A DNA stretch of 64,000 nt from Molossus alvarezi (GCA_037176705.1 CM073886.1:10004501-10068500), one strand, 5' to 3'; counted from the stretch's first letter, positions 23,901 through 40,565 are shown. The notes: a model not told the origin generated them from the sequence alone. Program-made: numbers and translations.

Positions 23901-24169
23901 AACGGTGACGGGTAGAGCTTCTCTGTCTGCCGACATAAAAGTCTCTTCCTCCTTTCCTCGTCTCTGTGTGACTCGCTCCTTAAGGGATCCGAAACAGCCG
24001 TTGGTCAGCGGGGGAGCTCCAGCGCACAGTCTTGTTGTCTCCTTTGGAGTCTTGGGCCTCTCCGCCAGGACTTCCCTGCCCCTCCTCCCTCTTCCTCCTC
24101 AGCCTACGCCTCCTTCCTCTCTCTGCCTCCTCCCACTCTTCACTCCCTTCCCCTCACCCCTCCAGTTTT

Positions 24170-24620
24170 AGTCGTTGATAGGTGGAAAAGTGTACGTCAG
24201 GACGCGGGGCGGAGTCAAACTCGGGGAGTGGGTAATTTGTAACCGCCCTCAAATTCTGGATTGGATATACGTCAGATTCGCTCCGTCCTTCACCAAGTCT
24301 CGTGACTCGACTGGTTAGAAGTATGGACTTGGGCGGTTCCGCAGGTGACCCCGCCTTTTCCCGTTCTTCGTTCATTGGTCCGCCTTCTGACGGCGTCACG
24401 GCGAGGAGTCGGGATGTGGTGCGCGAGCCTTGGTGGACGGTTGGCCGCTGGGAGGCGCGCGGCTACGGGAGGTGCTGTCGACAGCCTGTTACGTCGTCTC
24501 TCCCTTTCCGTCGCTTGGCTTAACCCACAGGTCTCCTGGCTTCTCGCGCACGCGCGTGGCAATACCGCCCTCCGACGGGCAGCTCAGCAGGATTAACTCC
24601 ACGGAGTGGGGTGGCCGAAC
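24170..24620. promoter_or_regulatory. Second CpG-rich segment with CRE-like sites
   Basis: Two identical TACGTCAG sites (about 24193 and 24269) plus other ACGTC/GCGTCAC matches lie in GC-rich DNA 1.1-1.6 kb upstream of the FBRS start codon. It may hold the distal FBRS start site or a separate start; no transcript boundary is visible. Confidence 0.4.
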
Positions 24621-24739
24621 ATGCGGCGCGCCTGGCGACTGCCGAGTCGCGTCTTCTCTTGGTTCAGTGGAAAAGTGCTGGCTTGTGGTCTCTGCATGCT
24701 AACAAGAAGAAAACACCTTGCTCTTCTTGTGTGCCGGGC

Positions 24740-24900
24740 ACTTTCTGTCATACTGACTAATTGGGTAGTAAGAATTCTTTTAAGAAGGTACTGTTATTAG
24801 CCCCATTTTACAGAAGGGTAAATATTGACGCACAAATATTTAGTTTCCTAATCAGGATTTGTACTCAAACCTACTCTAGAGTCTGCGCCGTTAGCACTGT
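24740..24900. mobile_element. MIR fragment
   Basis: GCCCCATTTTACAGAAGG with TGTGCCGGGCACTTTCTG. Confidence 0.7.
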
Positions 24901-25450
24901 TCTATTTTACTTCTAAGAGTAGAGTGAAAGCTGTAGGGTGCCACTTCTGGACTGTGGTTGGCTGGGTTACTCTTTATGTAGACATCACACTGATACACTC
25001 AACTTAGCTTTCCCTCTCACTGGGTTATGTGCAAATCACATACTCCTGACAGTTTATTTATTGTAGGTGCTCAGTTTTAGTTGATTACTCTTAACTTTAA
25101 AATCTAGGAGCAGGTGCTGGCCTGCATATTAGGAAGAATTCAGGGCCATCTTGATCAAGGCCTTTGTCCACTCTGGGACTTTCAGTCTCTATTTCGCTGT
25201 AAGTGAATTTGGAGAACCCTGACCAGGGTTTTGGATCACAGTATCTTCTGGAGCAGATTCAGAAGTATTCCTCCACACCAGAAAATTCTCAAGTAAACAA
25301 AGTATCTCCAATGACCATTCCTCAATTCCCTCCCTGTATCTAACACTCACTGCTTTCCCTAACACCTTCTCCATTTCCCAGTGTTTCAGGATCAAAGTAG
25401 AAACATCAGCCAATAGTGTCAAGCAATCTCAAACTCAGCGAGGAACATAC
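24900..25450. other. Interval between FBRS promoter and PRR14 3' end
   Basis: No coding feature or young repeat recognised. Confidence 0.5.
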
Positions 25451-25476
25451 AAAAGAATCAGAAACATACCGAAAAC

Positions 25477-25482
25477 TTTACT
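25477..25482 (-). terminator. PRR14: Candidate PRR14 poly(A) signal
   Basis: AGTAAA, a known minor variant, on the minus strand about 105 bp past the stop codon, followed downstream by mixed sequence. No AATAAA lies closer than about 25060. Confidence 0.35.
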
Positions 25483-25587
25483 AGAAATACAGAGAAAAAA
25501 AATAAAAGGGCCTCAGAGGCTTTCCTTCCCTCCAGGATGGATGTACAGATAAACAAATGGAGGCCCTAGGTCTGATGGGGCTGCTCC

Positions 25588-30210
<4,623 letters not shown>

Positions 30211-31330
30211 GGGGGAAGCGGCGGCTCCGGGGGAGTCCCTGGGGGATCCCAGGCTGCAGCCTGGGGTGGGAGGTGGGGAGCGGGGGAGTGGGGAGTGAGG
30301 GCCAGCCCTTTCCCTGGGGCTCCACCCTTCATGGTAGCCCACAGCCTTGGTAGCCGATGGGCCAAAAACCCGGAGCGCGAAAGGGCGCCCTCGGTCGGCC
30401 GAACCGAGCGGGTGTCTTCCCACTGCCGCCACCACCGCCGCCGCCGCCGCCACAATCAAAGGATCACTCGCGCCCTGCTTGGCATTTACCGCGAGAACCT
30501 GGATTGCAGCGGCCTCGGTTCTCCCACAGCCCAAGGCGTCGGGGGCCTTTGTCAATGTAGATTCTACCCTGAGAACCTCCCCCTGGGATCAGCTGGGATC
30601 CCGGTCCTGGGAGGCTCGGTTTCCGCCCAATCCCGCTGCAATCCCCATCCACTCCCAGCGAGTGGCGGAGGACTACGAAGCAATACACCCACACACAGAC
30701 GGCTCCCCCCTCCCACCAGATCCCCTAGACTGGATCCAAGCGGAAAGAATCCTACAGCGCGTTTCCTCCAATCAGACGCCGCGGGAGGATCCTCCTCTCC
30801 CTGTGAGCTTCGATTCTGCAAAGCTCCATACAAGGGCGGCCCGAGCTTGAGCATCACAAACTCAGTTAGGATCCCTGGGGATCCACTGTCCAGCAGATAC
30901 CCCTCCACTCCAATCCCGGGAGGTCCCGCCCACAGACCCCCTCCCTCCACCCTCCCCGGATCCCCGCCCAGCGCTCTCCCTAGCCCAGGACCAGATGGTT
31001 CAAATGTTTCTTCCCTCCCTTCCCCCTCCCTTTCTCCAGCCGCTGGGTGCCCTGCCCCGCTCGCTGCTCACCGCCGCCTCCCGCCGATCCCGGGTCTTCG
31101 ACGGCTCCCACCTGCGGCTCCTTTAAAACCAGCTTTACCCAGTACCGCCCAATCGCAGAGGGCCTTCTTCTCGAAGTCTCAGGGCTGTGCCCAATCGCCG
31201 GCCCGCGTCTTCCGGGTGGTGAGAAACTAAGTGAAGCCACCTGGCAGCCATCATCCCCAGGGGCATGCAGCCAAATTGGGCAGCGCAGCCATTGTGGTTG
31301 AGCGCAGATATCTCTGTTCTCGAGGAACCG
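30211..31330 (-). promoter_or_regulatory. PRR14: PRR14 5' region and promoter
   Basis: GC-rich DNA upstream of the start codon. A good donor (GGCGGTGAGC on the minus strand) ends a likely non-coding first exon at 31072, so transcription probably starts near 31.1-31.2 kb. CCAATC boxes (about 31149 and 31191) lie just upstream. On the other side, 31422 onward, is the promoter core of a dead plus-strand KRAB gene, making this an apparent two-way promoter. Confidence 0.6.
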
Positions 31331-31421
31331 AAGTGAACTGGGTGGTGTCACCTTCTGATGGCCAGACAGTGGCGGAAGCCTATGCCAAGTTTCTTAATAT
31401 ATTGAGACAACTGTAGTGAAG

Positions 31422-31838
31422 GTAGCGTGCCGCCACATTTTCTAAGGGCATCTTCCGGTTCTTTCGCCTTTAGGCCAATCAACGTGAACTGAATGCTAAC
31501 GATATGTAAAATTCCCAGTTTCCTAGAGAGGCCCCATCGAGGCCGGTTTCGGTACCATCCTGGATACCTCAACCGGGTTCCCACATCGCAGGAAAGAGAG
31601 AGTTTGGGAGTGGATAGCGAAGGCCAGAGGCTAGGATGGGTCCCCTTCGGCTCCGTTGCTCCGAGAGGTCCTGGAGAGACTGAGCTGAGCCAAAGTGGAG
31701 AGGAGATTGGGAGCGTTGAGTTTCACTTTACCCAAGTGTTGGCACCTCTTAGGTTAAGTGGGGTTTCTGCCGGCCCGTGCAGAGGGCTCAGTATAGGGGC
31801 ATCATTGCAGGAGACTAATAACTAATTTGACGTGCTCG
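31422..31838 (+). pseudogene. KRAB zinc-finger pseudogene A: promoter core and KRAB-A exon
   Basis: The core GCCGCCACATTTTC...CATCTTCCGGT (31429-31458) matches the ZNF689 core at 56770. An ATG follows at 31636, 185 bp downstream (204 bp in ZNF689). Bases 31636-31838 align along their length with ZNF689 exon 1, including GGCCCGTGCAGAGG for the RPAQRA motif and the GCTCG|GTG donor at 31838. The frame is broken: an in-frame TGA at codon 16, single-base indels, and stop codons where YGHLGALG is expected. A KRAB-B-like stretch may follow at about 31871, but the match is weak. No finger exon was found. A dead paralogue, placed head-to-head with PRR14. Confidence 0.75.
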
Positions 31839-32117
31839 GTGGGGTCCAGCCTCTTTCCTCTCTGTTCCAGCCTCCCACGAGCCCTCACTCAAGAGGGGCC
31901 TGGCTGATGAGGTGTGTAAATAGTCCTTAGTAGTAAGGGATCAGGCATGTAATTCCGCTGCTCGGAGAGGCTGCACAGTGGAACCTTTATCTGGAGTCAT
32001 GCTGTTGATAGGTAGGAAGTGGGTTAAGTCCTGGCACCGCCTAACCAAAGCCGGTGCCTCCACTAATTCACTAATTCTTCCCTAGAATTCCCTGGTCCAA
32101 ACCAGTACGTATTTTCT

Positions 32118-32847
<730 letters not shown>

Positions 32848-32849
32848 CT

Positions 32850-33425
32850 GAACCAGCACATATTTTCTTGATACAAGAGAACCTGAAGCCTAGAATTCTT
32901 GGCCTGAGATGAAGGTGCCTACCCAGCACAGCATGATTCTCTTATGGGCTTGATTAAATGATAAAACTAATGACAAAAGGTGATATAGAAAGAGCAGAAT
33001 CAGCAAGAGCTGGTGTGGAAAGTGAAGACTCCCCAACTCTATAATCAAGGACTTATCCAGATAGCTCTCCCAGGACAACAGCAACTTTCTGTAATAGCCT
33101 GCTGGGCCCTCTGGAATTTCATGATAAGGCTTCTGGTGGAAGTAGGCAGCAGCTCTTTCAGCTAGAGGTGTTCACTCCCTCTGGGTCAGGACTGTCTGCA
33201 TAATACCTGAGGGTATTCCTTGGAGGGTATGGTGATATTTGGAGATCCTTCTGAACCTTGGTGAGTTATGAGGCCCTCTGTAGGCTCTCACTTAATTGCT
33301 TAAACACACAGGTGCTTCCCAGGCCCCAAGCCAAGGAAAGCTGCCAGATCTGAATTTTAATTTTCTAGGTCTCCTGAAGAACTCAACGTCAAGGGCAGAG
33401 GAACTAGTCTTAAAGAAAGGGTCTT
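32850..33425. other. Intergenic, nothing recognised
   Basis: No repeat or coding feature could be supported. Confidence 0.5.
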
Positions 33426-33426
33426 G

Positions 33427-33640
33427 CCCAGCCGGTGTGGGTGTGGCTCAGTGGATTGAACGTGGTCCCATGGACTTAGAGTTCCAGTCAGAACACATGC
33501 CCTGGTTGCAAACTCGATCCCCAGTAGGGGTCGTGCAGGAGGCAGCCAATCAATGTTTCTCTCTCACATTGATGTTTCTATCTCTCTCTCCCTGTCTCTC
33601 TAAAAAAAAAAAAAAAAAATCAATTAAAAAACATATTTAG
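33427..33640 (+). mobile_element. Ves SINE, type B
   Basis: Head TGCCCAGCCGGTGTGGGTG, tail with a pure A17 run and CAATTAAAAAACAT. Confidence 0.85.
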
Positions 33641-33890
33641 CCCTGGCCGGTTTGGCTCAGCAGTTAGAGCGTCGGCCTGCAGTCCAGAGAGACCCGGGTT
33701 TGATTCCCGCTAAGGGCACGTACCTCGGTTGCAGATTGTCCCTGGCCCTGGTCGGTCATGCGGGTGGCAGCCACTCGATGTGTTCCTTTCACGTCGATGT
33801 TTCTCTCTCTCTCTGTTCCTCTCTCTCCCTCCCACTCTACCTGAACAAAAAATGGAAAAATGTCCTCGGGTGAGGATAAAAAAAAACAAA
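33641..33890 (+). mobile_element. Ves SINE, type A
   Basis: Directly follows the previous SINE in the same orientation, flanked by ACATATTT. Confidence 0.9.
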
Positions 33891-33899
33891 CATATTTCG

Positions 33900-34445
33900 A
33901 AAAAATAATTTACAAAAAAAAGAAAGAAAGGGCCTGGAACTGAGAAATCTGGTAGGGAGAGCCCAGCCCTATAACCCTAACTGGGGTGCTAGAGTTTATC
34001 AAATTGAATTCTAAAGTAGACTGTGGTGTCTTGGCCCCCAGCCTAGGCCAGCAACTTCAAGCCTTCATAGCTTCAACATATTACTTCTGCCTTCTTTGTG
34101 ACTATTTCAACAACAACTTCCTTGCCCACCAGCTGTGTACACACTCTATGGTGTGGCTGGAGGCCCCACACAGCCTTCAGCAGGGCAGGTGATGTAGCTG
34201 GAGATTGGTTGTTAAGACACATCAGTGTATCATTCTTCAGAAACTCTGGGCCCCTTTAGACTCTGGCTCTCCCACCTGCTTAACTGTTCCCTGGCTTCAG
34301 TAAAATAAGAACAATAAACCCTGACATGCCTATTTCAAAATAGACTGGGAAGATCAAGAAGTTAGAAGATACATCTGAATGTGCCTAATAAATAAATTAA
34401 GGCTCAGGCTACAGGTAAAAACAGGATGATAAAAACTGCTTCTTC
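33900..34445. other. Intergenic, nothing firm
   Basis: A C2H2-like peptide (CLLCDYFNNNFLAHQLCTH, about 34090-34146) is present but isolated; see the rejected list. Confidence 0.4.
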
Positions 34446-34448
34446 TGC

Positions 34449-34640
34449 CCGGCCAGTGTGAGTCAGTGGACTGAGTGCCATCCCATGGACTGATAGGTCC
34501 CGGTTCAGTTCCCGGTCAGGGCACCTGCCTGGATTGTGGTCTTGATCCCCAGTGTGGGGTGTGTAGGATCAATGTATCTCTCACGTTGATGATTTTCTTT
34601 CTCTCTCCCTAAAAAATCAATAAAAACATTTAAAAAACAA
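34449..34640 (+). mobile_element. Ves SINE, type B
   Basis: Flanked by ACTGCTTCTTCTG / ACTGCTGCTTCTG; the right copy is reused by the next SINE. Confidence 0.85.
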
Positions 34641-34654
34641 ACTGCTGCTTCTGC

Positions 34655-34908
34655 CCTGGCCGGTATGCTCAGTGGTTAGTGTGGGCCCACACACTAAAGA
34701 GTTATGGGTTCAATTCCTGGTCAGGGGCATGTGCATGAGGTGCAGGTTTGATTCCTGCCCCAGTTGGGGTGTGTGCGGAAGGAAACCAATCTATGAGTCT
34801 CTCACTCATCAATGTTTCCCCCTACCCCCAGCCCTGCCTTCCACTCTCTAAAATGAAATCAATGGAAAAAATATCCTTGGGTGAGGATTAACAAAAACAA
34901 AAAAACCC
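34655..34908 (+). mobile_element. Ves SINE, older type A
   Basis: Tail TTGGGTGAGGATTAACAA; right flank CTGCCTCTTCT resembles the left target. Confidence 0.85.
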
Positions 34909-34909
34909 T

Positions 34910-36080
34910 GCCTCTTCTCAGTGTCCTATGCCTTCCTGTCCCAAGCCAGCTGCTCTACTCAGTACCTTTCACTGCAGAAGCCTCTAGCCTGAGCTCCAGA
35001 TGAGCCAGGGTAGGTTGGGTTAGGATGTGGCTTGAAGGTGCTGAGATGAATTTGGGTTGCTGCTCTGGTTTGCATCAACCATTCAACAAAATGTCAATGC
35101 CTCCTGTATGCTATGTCTTGAGGATATTCTTGAGGATAGACAAGTGCCTGTCCCCAAGAGTTTGGAGTTGATATCCCTATATACAAAAGTGCCATTGGCT
35201 CTGCTGATTCCCTCAGCCTCAGTCCTCTCCATCCTGAAGTACTCAGTCCAGTCAGGTGTCATCACATTCCTGCCCAATTTAATTCCCCTGCTGAGGAGCT
35301 TTTAAGACCCGTCTTTGGGGGCTCTTTCACTCTGGTCAGCTACTTCAAATTGTTAGAATTTTTATTTATCTGAGAAAGCTAGTACTACCCATGGTCTAAC
35401 TTTGTCTCTTCCCCAGTCTCCCACCCACCACCATTTCTATCTTAGCCTCCTTTTTTATTGGGCAGCGGGGGAGGGGCATAATAGGCAGGGGTCAAGTTTG
35501 GAGGAACTGAATGGTAAAGTGATAGAGCTTATGTTGAGGAGGTTGGGAATGGGAAGAAGGTTTGAAGGATTGGAGAGAGAGTCAAGAAGGGTGAAGGGAG
35601 CTGCCTATCTGAAAGTGGTATGTCACTGTGCTGTTTATCAATTTATTATCTCTCAGCTCTGAATTCATTCTTTTTGCCTGCTCTGTGAAAATGGGTCTGG
35701 GCCCTTTAAATATTTTTTTTGTGTGCCAGCTGGAATCATTAAGTTTTGTCAGCTGGGGAGACATCGCAGGAAGAAAGGGTTTTGCTTTCTGGTTCCAGTG
35801 AGTCCTATTGCAGTGCATGTGGGTTCCTCAGCTCCAGCTTCTGCAGTGTAGGCAGTTTGTACAGTGCCAGACTCCTGCTGGGCATAGTGGCCAACAGCAC
35901 CCAGTGGCTAGCACCTTTCCCCGGTATGCCCCTTGGACACATTTGTGGTGGAGTGCCTCTGCTGAAACACCTTCCCATGAACAATTTTCCCTGACACACT
36001 AGAGGGAAGATTTCCAGCAAGTTACACTGGAGGGGTATCCCTGTGACTTCTATCTTCTCTCCAAAAAGATCTGGATCTCT
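34910..36080. other. Intergenic; unidentified old repeat at about 35740-36060
   Basis: No gene. The 35740-36060 segment reads like an old LTR-type interspersed repeat, but I could not name it. Confidence 0.4.
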
Positions 36081-36320
36081 GCCTTGGCTGGGTGGCCCAG
36101 TTGACTGGAGCACTGTCCTGAACACTAACAGGTTGTGGGTTCAATTTCTGGTCAGGGCACATACCTAAGTTGTGGGTTCAATCCCCGGTTGGGGTACATA
36201 TGGGAGGCAACAGATCGATGTTTCTCTCTCACATTGATCTCTTTCTCACCCTTTCCTCTCTCTCTCTAAAAAGCAATGAAAAAAACAACAACATATCCTC
36301 AGGTGATGATTTTTAAAAAG
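36081..36320 (+). mobile_element. Ves SINE, older
   Basis: Flanked by AAAAAGATCTGGATCTC / AAAAAGTTCTGGATCTC; tail CCTCAGGTGATGATTTT. Confidence 0.85.
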
Positions 36321-36519
36321 TTCTGGATCTCAGCCCCAGGGAGGCCCAGGTAGAGGCATCCCTTGGGTGTTATATCTTAGCCTGAGGGGTATTGGCTGCT
36401 CTTATATCTGCTATTCCTATATTCTTTAGAATTCACTTTACTTCTTACTATCTGTAGATAGTAAGGCAGAATTGAGTACCCCAAAAGATATGTTCAAGCC
36501 CTAACCCTAAACTGTCCTC

Positions 36520-36705
36520 ATTTTTTGTTGTTAATCCTCACCCGAGGATATTTTTTTCCATTGATTTTTAGAGTGGAAGGGAGGGAAGGGGCGGGGAGAG
36601 AGAGGGAGAGAGAGACATCGATGTTAGAGAGACACATTGATTGCTTGCCTCCTGCACATGCCCCGACCAGGACTGGGGATCAGACCTGCAACCCAGCTGA
36701 TACCA
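36520..36705 (-). mobile_element. Ves SINE, 5'-truncated
   Basis: Tail and middle present at the left; sequence departs from Ves at about 36702, before the tRNA-like head. Confidence 0.75.
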
Positions 36706-37104
36706 GTGCTAGCTGACACCAGTGCCAGGCCTGGGGCTGCACAGCAAGAGGCACAGGGCACGTCAAGACCTGCTGCTGCCTTCATGGATCCTGCAGACCT
36801 TTTAGAGTTTTTAGGGAAGTCTAGCATGAGCTGAGGCCAGCTGCCTATGAGCAAAAGCTGCTGAAATAGCCTGGGACAGTGCGTGAGTTGGGTGGAGTAG
36901 AGTGGGGTCTCAGGGAGACACCGGGGTGAAGTATTTACCATGTAAATGCAGATTCAGATTTGGTGCTCACCTGCGCCTGCACATGCGAGCTATGTGGAAG
37001 GAGGACCCAACACAGGAACAATGGCAGTTGCCCCTTCAGCCCTAGCTCTGAAGCCACACAATTCCATTTCTCCCCATATGTCCCTCAAACCTTTTAAGCT
37101 ACTA
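36706..37104. other. Unidentified, possibly repeat-derived
   Basis: No gene. The texture (TGCACAGCAAGAGGCACAGG near 36738) suggests an old interspersed repeat of unknown family. Confidence 0.35.
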
Positions 37105-37318
37105 AGGGACTTTTTATTTTTTTGCATTTATCTTCAGATAGAGCCAGAGGGAGAGAGGGAGGAAGAGAGAGAAACATCAAGTGGCTGCCACCCACACAAC
37201 CCCAGCCGGGGCCCTGGACAAACTGCAACCAAGTTACGTGCCCTTAGTGGAAACTGAACCTGGGACTCTCTGGTCCATGGGCCAACACTCTAACCGCTGA
37301 GCCAAACTGACCAGGGCC
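37105..37318 (-). mobile_element. Ves SINE, type A'
   Basis: Tail GCATTTATCTTCAGATAGAG at the left; flanked by AGGGACTTTTT / AGGGACATTTTT. Confidence 0.88.
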
Positions 37319-37378
37319 CGAGGGACATTTTTTAATTAAACAGGACTGTCTGATACCATGTAAAATAACTGATATTGC

Positions 37379-37570
37379 CCAGCCAGTGTGGCTCAGTGGA
37401 TTGAGCATCTGGTTCAATTCCTGGCCAGGCACATGCCCTGGTTGTGGGCTCGATCCCCAGTAGAGGGCGTGCAGGAGGTGGCCAATGGATGTTTTTCCTC
37501 TCACATGGATATTTCTCTCTCTCTCCCTTCTTCTCTCTCTCAAAAATCAATAAAATGTATATATTTTTAA
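37379..37570 (+). mobile_element. Ves SINE, type B
   Basis: First of a co-oriented pair; CTGATATT flanks the pair as a whole. Confidence 0.85.
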
Positions 37571-37574
37571 AAGA

Positions 37575-37815
37575 TAGCCCTGGCCGGTTTGGCTCAGTGG
37601 GTAGAGCATCCGCCTGCGGTCCGGAGAGACCCGGGTTCGGTTCCTGCTAAGGGCATGTACCTCGGTTGCAGTTTGTCCCCGGCCCTGGTTGGTTGTGCGG
37701 GTGGCAGCCACTCGATGTGTCCCTTTCACATCGATGTTTCCCTCTCTCTCTCTTCCTCTCTCTCCCTCCCACCCTATCTGTGCAAAAAAATAAAATAAAT
37801 AATAAAAAAAAAGAT
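37575..37815 (+). mobile_element. Ves SINE, type A
   Basis: Near-consensus; AAAGATAG on both sides, the left copy belonging to the tail of the preceding SINE. Confidence 0.9.
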
Positions 37816-37819
37816 AGCT

Positions 37820-38210
37820 GATATTTCTGGGCCCATTCATTAAATGCCAATAGGTCCTTCATCACTGTGACCAAAAAATTGCTCCCACAGAATCACTAAA
37901 CACTCTGCTGTTGAGAGCCACAGGTTTTGGGCCGTAAATTTAGGGCATGAAGTTCAGTTCAGCAGCTGGGGAGGGGTCATCAAAGAAATGGGAGGTGGAA
38001 AGATTATTCAGGGCTCAGTGAAGTTCAGCTTTCGTGGAGAATAAAAGTACTATAGTGGGGAAAAGTGGGGACTTCCAGGCATTGGTGTGCTTGACTCCAA
38101 AAAGATTTGTTAAATGAATAAGTAAACAAATGAGTGAATGGATGCTGCAGGTAATAAAGAACTGTTGACTTTTAAAATTTACTTTTTATTAAGTAATAAA
38201 GTTACATGGT
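37820..38210. other. Intergenic, nothing recognised
   Basis: No repeat or coding feature could be supported. Confidence 0.5.
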
Positions 38211-38214
38211 TTAC

Positions 38215-38402
38215 ATTTTATTTATTTATTTTTCTCTATTGATTTTAAAGAGAGAGGAAGGGAGAGGGAGAGAGAGATAGAAACGCTGATGTCGACTGGC
38301 TACCTCCTGCACGCTCCACCACTGTGGATTTGGCATGTGCCCTGACTGGGAATCGAACCAGCGACCTCTTGGTGCATGGGTCAACGCTCAACCACTGAGC
38401 CA
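38215..38402 (-). mobile_element. Ves SINE, type B
   Basis: Flanked by ATGGTTTACATTTTA on the left and the same target on the right. Confidence 0.88.
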
Positions 38403-38444
38403 TATGGTTTACATTTTATGTATTTGTTTATTTATATATTTACT

Positions 38445-38680
38445 TATTTATTTATTTTTAATCCTCATCAGAGGATATTTTCCCATTTATCTTCAGTTAG
38501 AGTGGGAGGGAGGGAGAGAGAGAGAAACATTGACATAAGAGGGACACATCGACTGTTTGCCTCCCGCACTGCCGGGGAAAAACCGCAACTGAGTTACGTA
38601 CCCTTGACCAGAATCGAACCCGTGACTCCTTGGTCCACAGGCTGACGCTCTAACTGCTGAACAAAATCAGGCAGGGCCAG
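38445..38680 (-). mobile_element. Ves SINE, older type A
   Basis: Inserted into the right-hand copy of the preceding SINE's target; ATGGTTTACATTTTA occurs a third time at its right end. Confidence 0.88.
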
Positions 38681-38689
38681 CCATGGTTT

Positions 38690-39250
38690 ACATTTTAATA
38701 ATAATTTTCTATTCAGTCTTAGCCCTATATAGGAAATCATTATTAGATTCTTATCTATCCTCTAGAGTTTCTTTGTGCATAGAAAACAAATATCCATATA
38801 TATTCTTCTCTCTGGCTTGTTTATACTCAGGAAGTAACATACTACATATAGTGCTCAGCTCTTATTTATTTACTTAGCTTTTTTTTTTTTTTTTTTTTGG
38901 TACATACCCCTAGCCCGAACCCAGGACTCTCTGGTCCACAGGCCGACGCTTCAACCACTGAGCCAAACCGGCCAGGGCAGTGCTCAGTTCTTTACTAATG
39001 TATCTAGGAGCTCATTCCTTGGCAGTGCTTGGAGAACGTCTGTGTTGTTTTCAACAGCTGCCTAGTTTCCCATTGTGTGGCTATACTGTAGTTTCTTTCC
39101 TTACTCTCCTATTGATGGGGACTTAAGTTGTTTTTTGTCCTTTAGAATTATAAACAATGCCTCAGTGGTAACCTTTACACACGTGTCACTTAGCATATGT
39201 GTTTTATAGTGGAGATTTTTTAGGAAAGACAAGACAAAATTAAGATGATT
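38690..39250 (-). mobile_element. L1 3'-end remnant, minus strand
   Basis: Reverse-complement L1 3' phrases (CTATTGATGGGGACTTAAG; TTATAAACAATGCCTCAG) interrupted by a short SINE. Confidence 0.65.
38879..38978 (-). mobile_element. Short tRNA-only Ves SINE, copy 4
   Basis: Poly-T (38879-38898) followed directly by GGTACATACCCCTAG and a complete head. Target duplication AGTGCTCAGCTCTT / AGTGCTCAGTTCTT. Confidence 0.85.
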
Positions 39251-39257
39251 CTTTGTG

Positions 39258-39470
39258 CCTGGCCTGTGTGGCTCAGTGGTTGAGCATTGACACATGCTCC
39301 AAGGGGTCGCTGGTTCAGAGCACATACCCAGGTTGTGGGTCCAATCCCCAGTGGGGGGCATGCAAGAGACAGCCAATCAATGTTCTCCCTCATCGATGTT
39401 TCTATCTCTCTCTCCCTCTCCCTTTCTCTCTCTCTCTAAAAAAAAAGAAAGAAAGAAAAAAAAAAGATGA
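39258..39470 (+). mobile_element. Ves SINE, type B
   Basis: Flanked by AAGATGATTCTTTGTG / AAGATGATCCTTTGTG. Confidence 0.88.
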
Positions 39471-39514
39471 TCCTTTGTGAAGATTTAGCAAATCCTGTTA
39501 GCAAGATAGATTTG

Positions 39515-39745
39515 GGCCCAGCCAGTGTGGCTCAGTGGATTGAGCGTTGTCCCATGGACTGAGGAGGTCCCAGTTTGAGTCTCGGTCAGGGCACATGCCT
39601 GGGTTGCCAGCTCCGTCCCCAGTGGGGGGCGTGCAGCAGGCAGCCGATAGATGTTTCTCTCTCACACTGATTTTTCTATTTCTTTCTCCCTTTCCCTATC
39701 TCTAAAAATATCAATAAAAACATTTTTTTTAAAGAGGAGGAAGCT
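39515..39745 (+). mobile_element. Ves SINE, type B
   Basis: Head GGGCCCAGCCAGTGTGGCTC, tail AAAAATATCAATAAAAAC. Confidence 0.85.
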
Positions 39746-39897
39746 CTTAAAAAAAATAAAGATGGATTTCGGAGGAGGTATAATATGGGAGGCAAGCTAT
39801 TAAAATAAGCTAGATATAATAGGGAGAGAGGTATCGTGGTTTTGCAAATGTATGAATAGATTCTTTGAATCTTCTCCAGCTCAGATTTGGAGCCTAA

Positions 39898-40142
39898 TAT
39901 ATTTTTTTTTAATCCTCACCCGAGGACATTTTTTCGATATTTTGTTCAGATAGAGTGAAAGGGAGAGAGAGAGAGAGAAACATCGACGTGAAAGCGACAC
40001 ATCGAGTGGCTGCCACCCACACAACCCAACCAGGGCTGGGGACAAACTGCAACCAAGGTACGTGCCCCTAGCGGGAACCGAACCCGGGTCTCTCCGGACC
40101 GCAGGCCGACGCTCTAACCGCTGAGCCAAACCGGCCAGGGCT
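39898..40142 (-). mobile_element. Ves SINE, type A
   Basis: Near-consensus copy, duplication TGGAGCCTAAT. Confidence 0.92.
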
Positions 40143-40189
40143 GGAGCCTAATTTTCTCCTGTTAAGTTTGAGCTGGACCTAGTGCCTGG

Positions 40190-40565
40190 AATCTAATGAA
40201 TGGAAGTAAGCAGAGTGACCGTATGTCTTTGGGGATTTGGTAATAAAGACACTCTTTTTCTTTCTCTTTTGGATCACTTGCTCTGGAGGAAGCCAGTGGC
40301 ATGTCATAAATAGCCCTATGTAACCCTATGGAGAGACCCACATGGGAAGAAATTGAGGCCTCTTGCCAACAGCATGTGAGTGAGCTTGGAAGCACTTCCT
40401 TCAGGCCCATCAAGCCTTCGAGTGACTGCAGCCCTGGCAAACACCTGGACTGCAGCCTCATGCAAAACCCTGAACTACAACCACCCAGCTAAGCCTCTCC
40501 CAAATTCCTGACCCGCAGAAGCTGTGTGATGATCAAATTTTTGAGGCAGTGTGTTACACACAGGT
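40190..40565 (+). mobile_element. MLT1-type LTR (MaLR)
   Basis: Ordered MLT1 phrases: CTATGGAGAGACCCACATGG, GTGAGTGAGCTTGGAAG, CAAGCCTTCGAGTGACTGCA, ACCCAGCTAAGCCTCTCCC and a CTGACCCGCAGAAGCTGTG end. Solo LTR with no internal region. Confidence 0.75.

Noticed and set aside
30295..31230. 311-codon plus-strand open frame over the PRR14 5' region
   Set aside because: Stop-poor because of GC content; no domain. It runs against PRR14's own transcription.
34080..34150. C2H2-like peptide CLLCDYFNNNFLAHQLCTH as a finger of pseudogene A
   Set aside because: Spacing fits but the finger lacks the hydrophobic and linker residues, is alone, and shows no nucleotide similarity to ZNF689 fingers.
40081..40142. 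tRNA-like heads that could be called tRNA genes
   Set aside because: A- and B-box-like parts are those of tRNA-derived SINEs; no copy has a mature tRNA end and anticodon arm free of SINE body.
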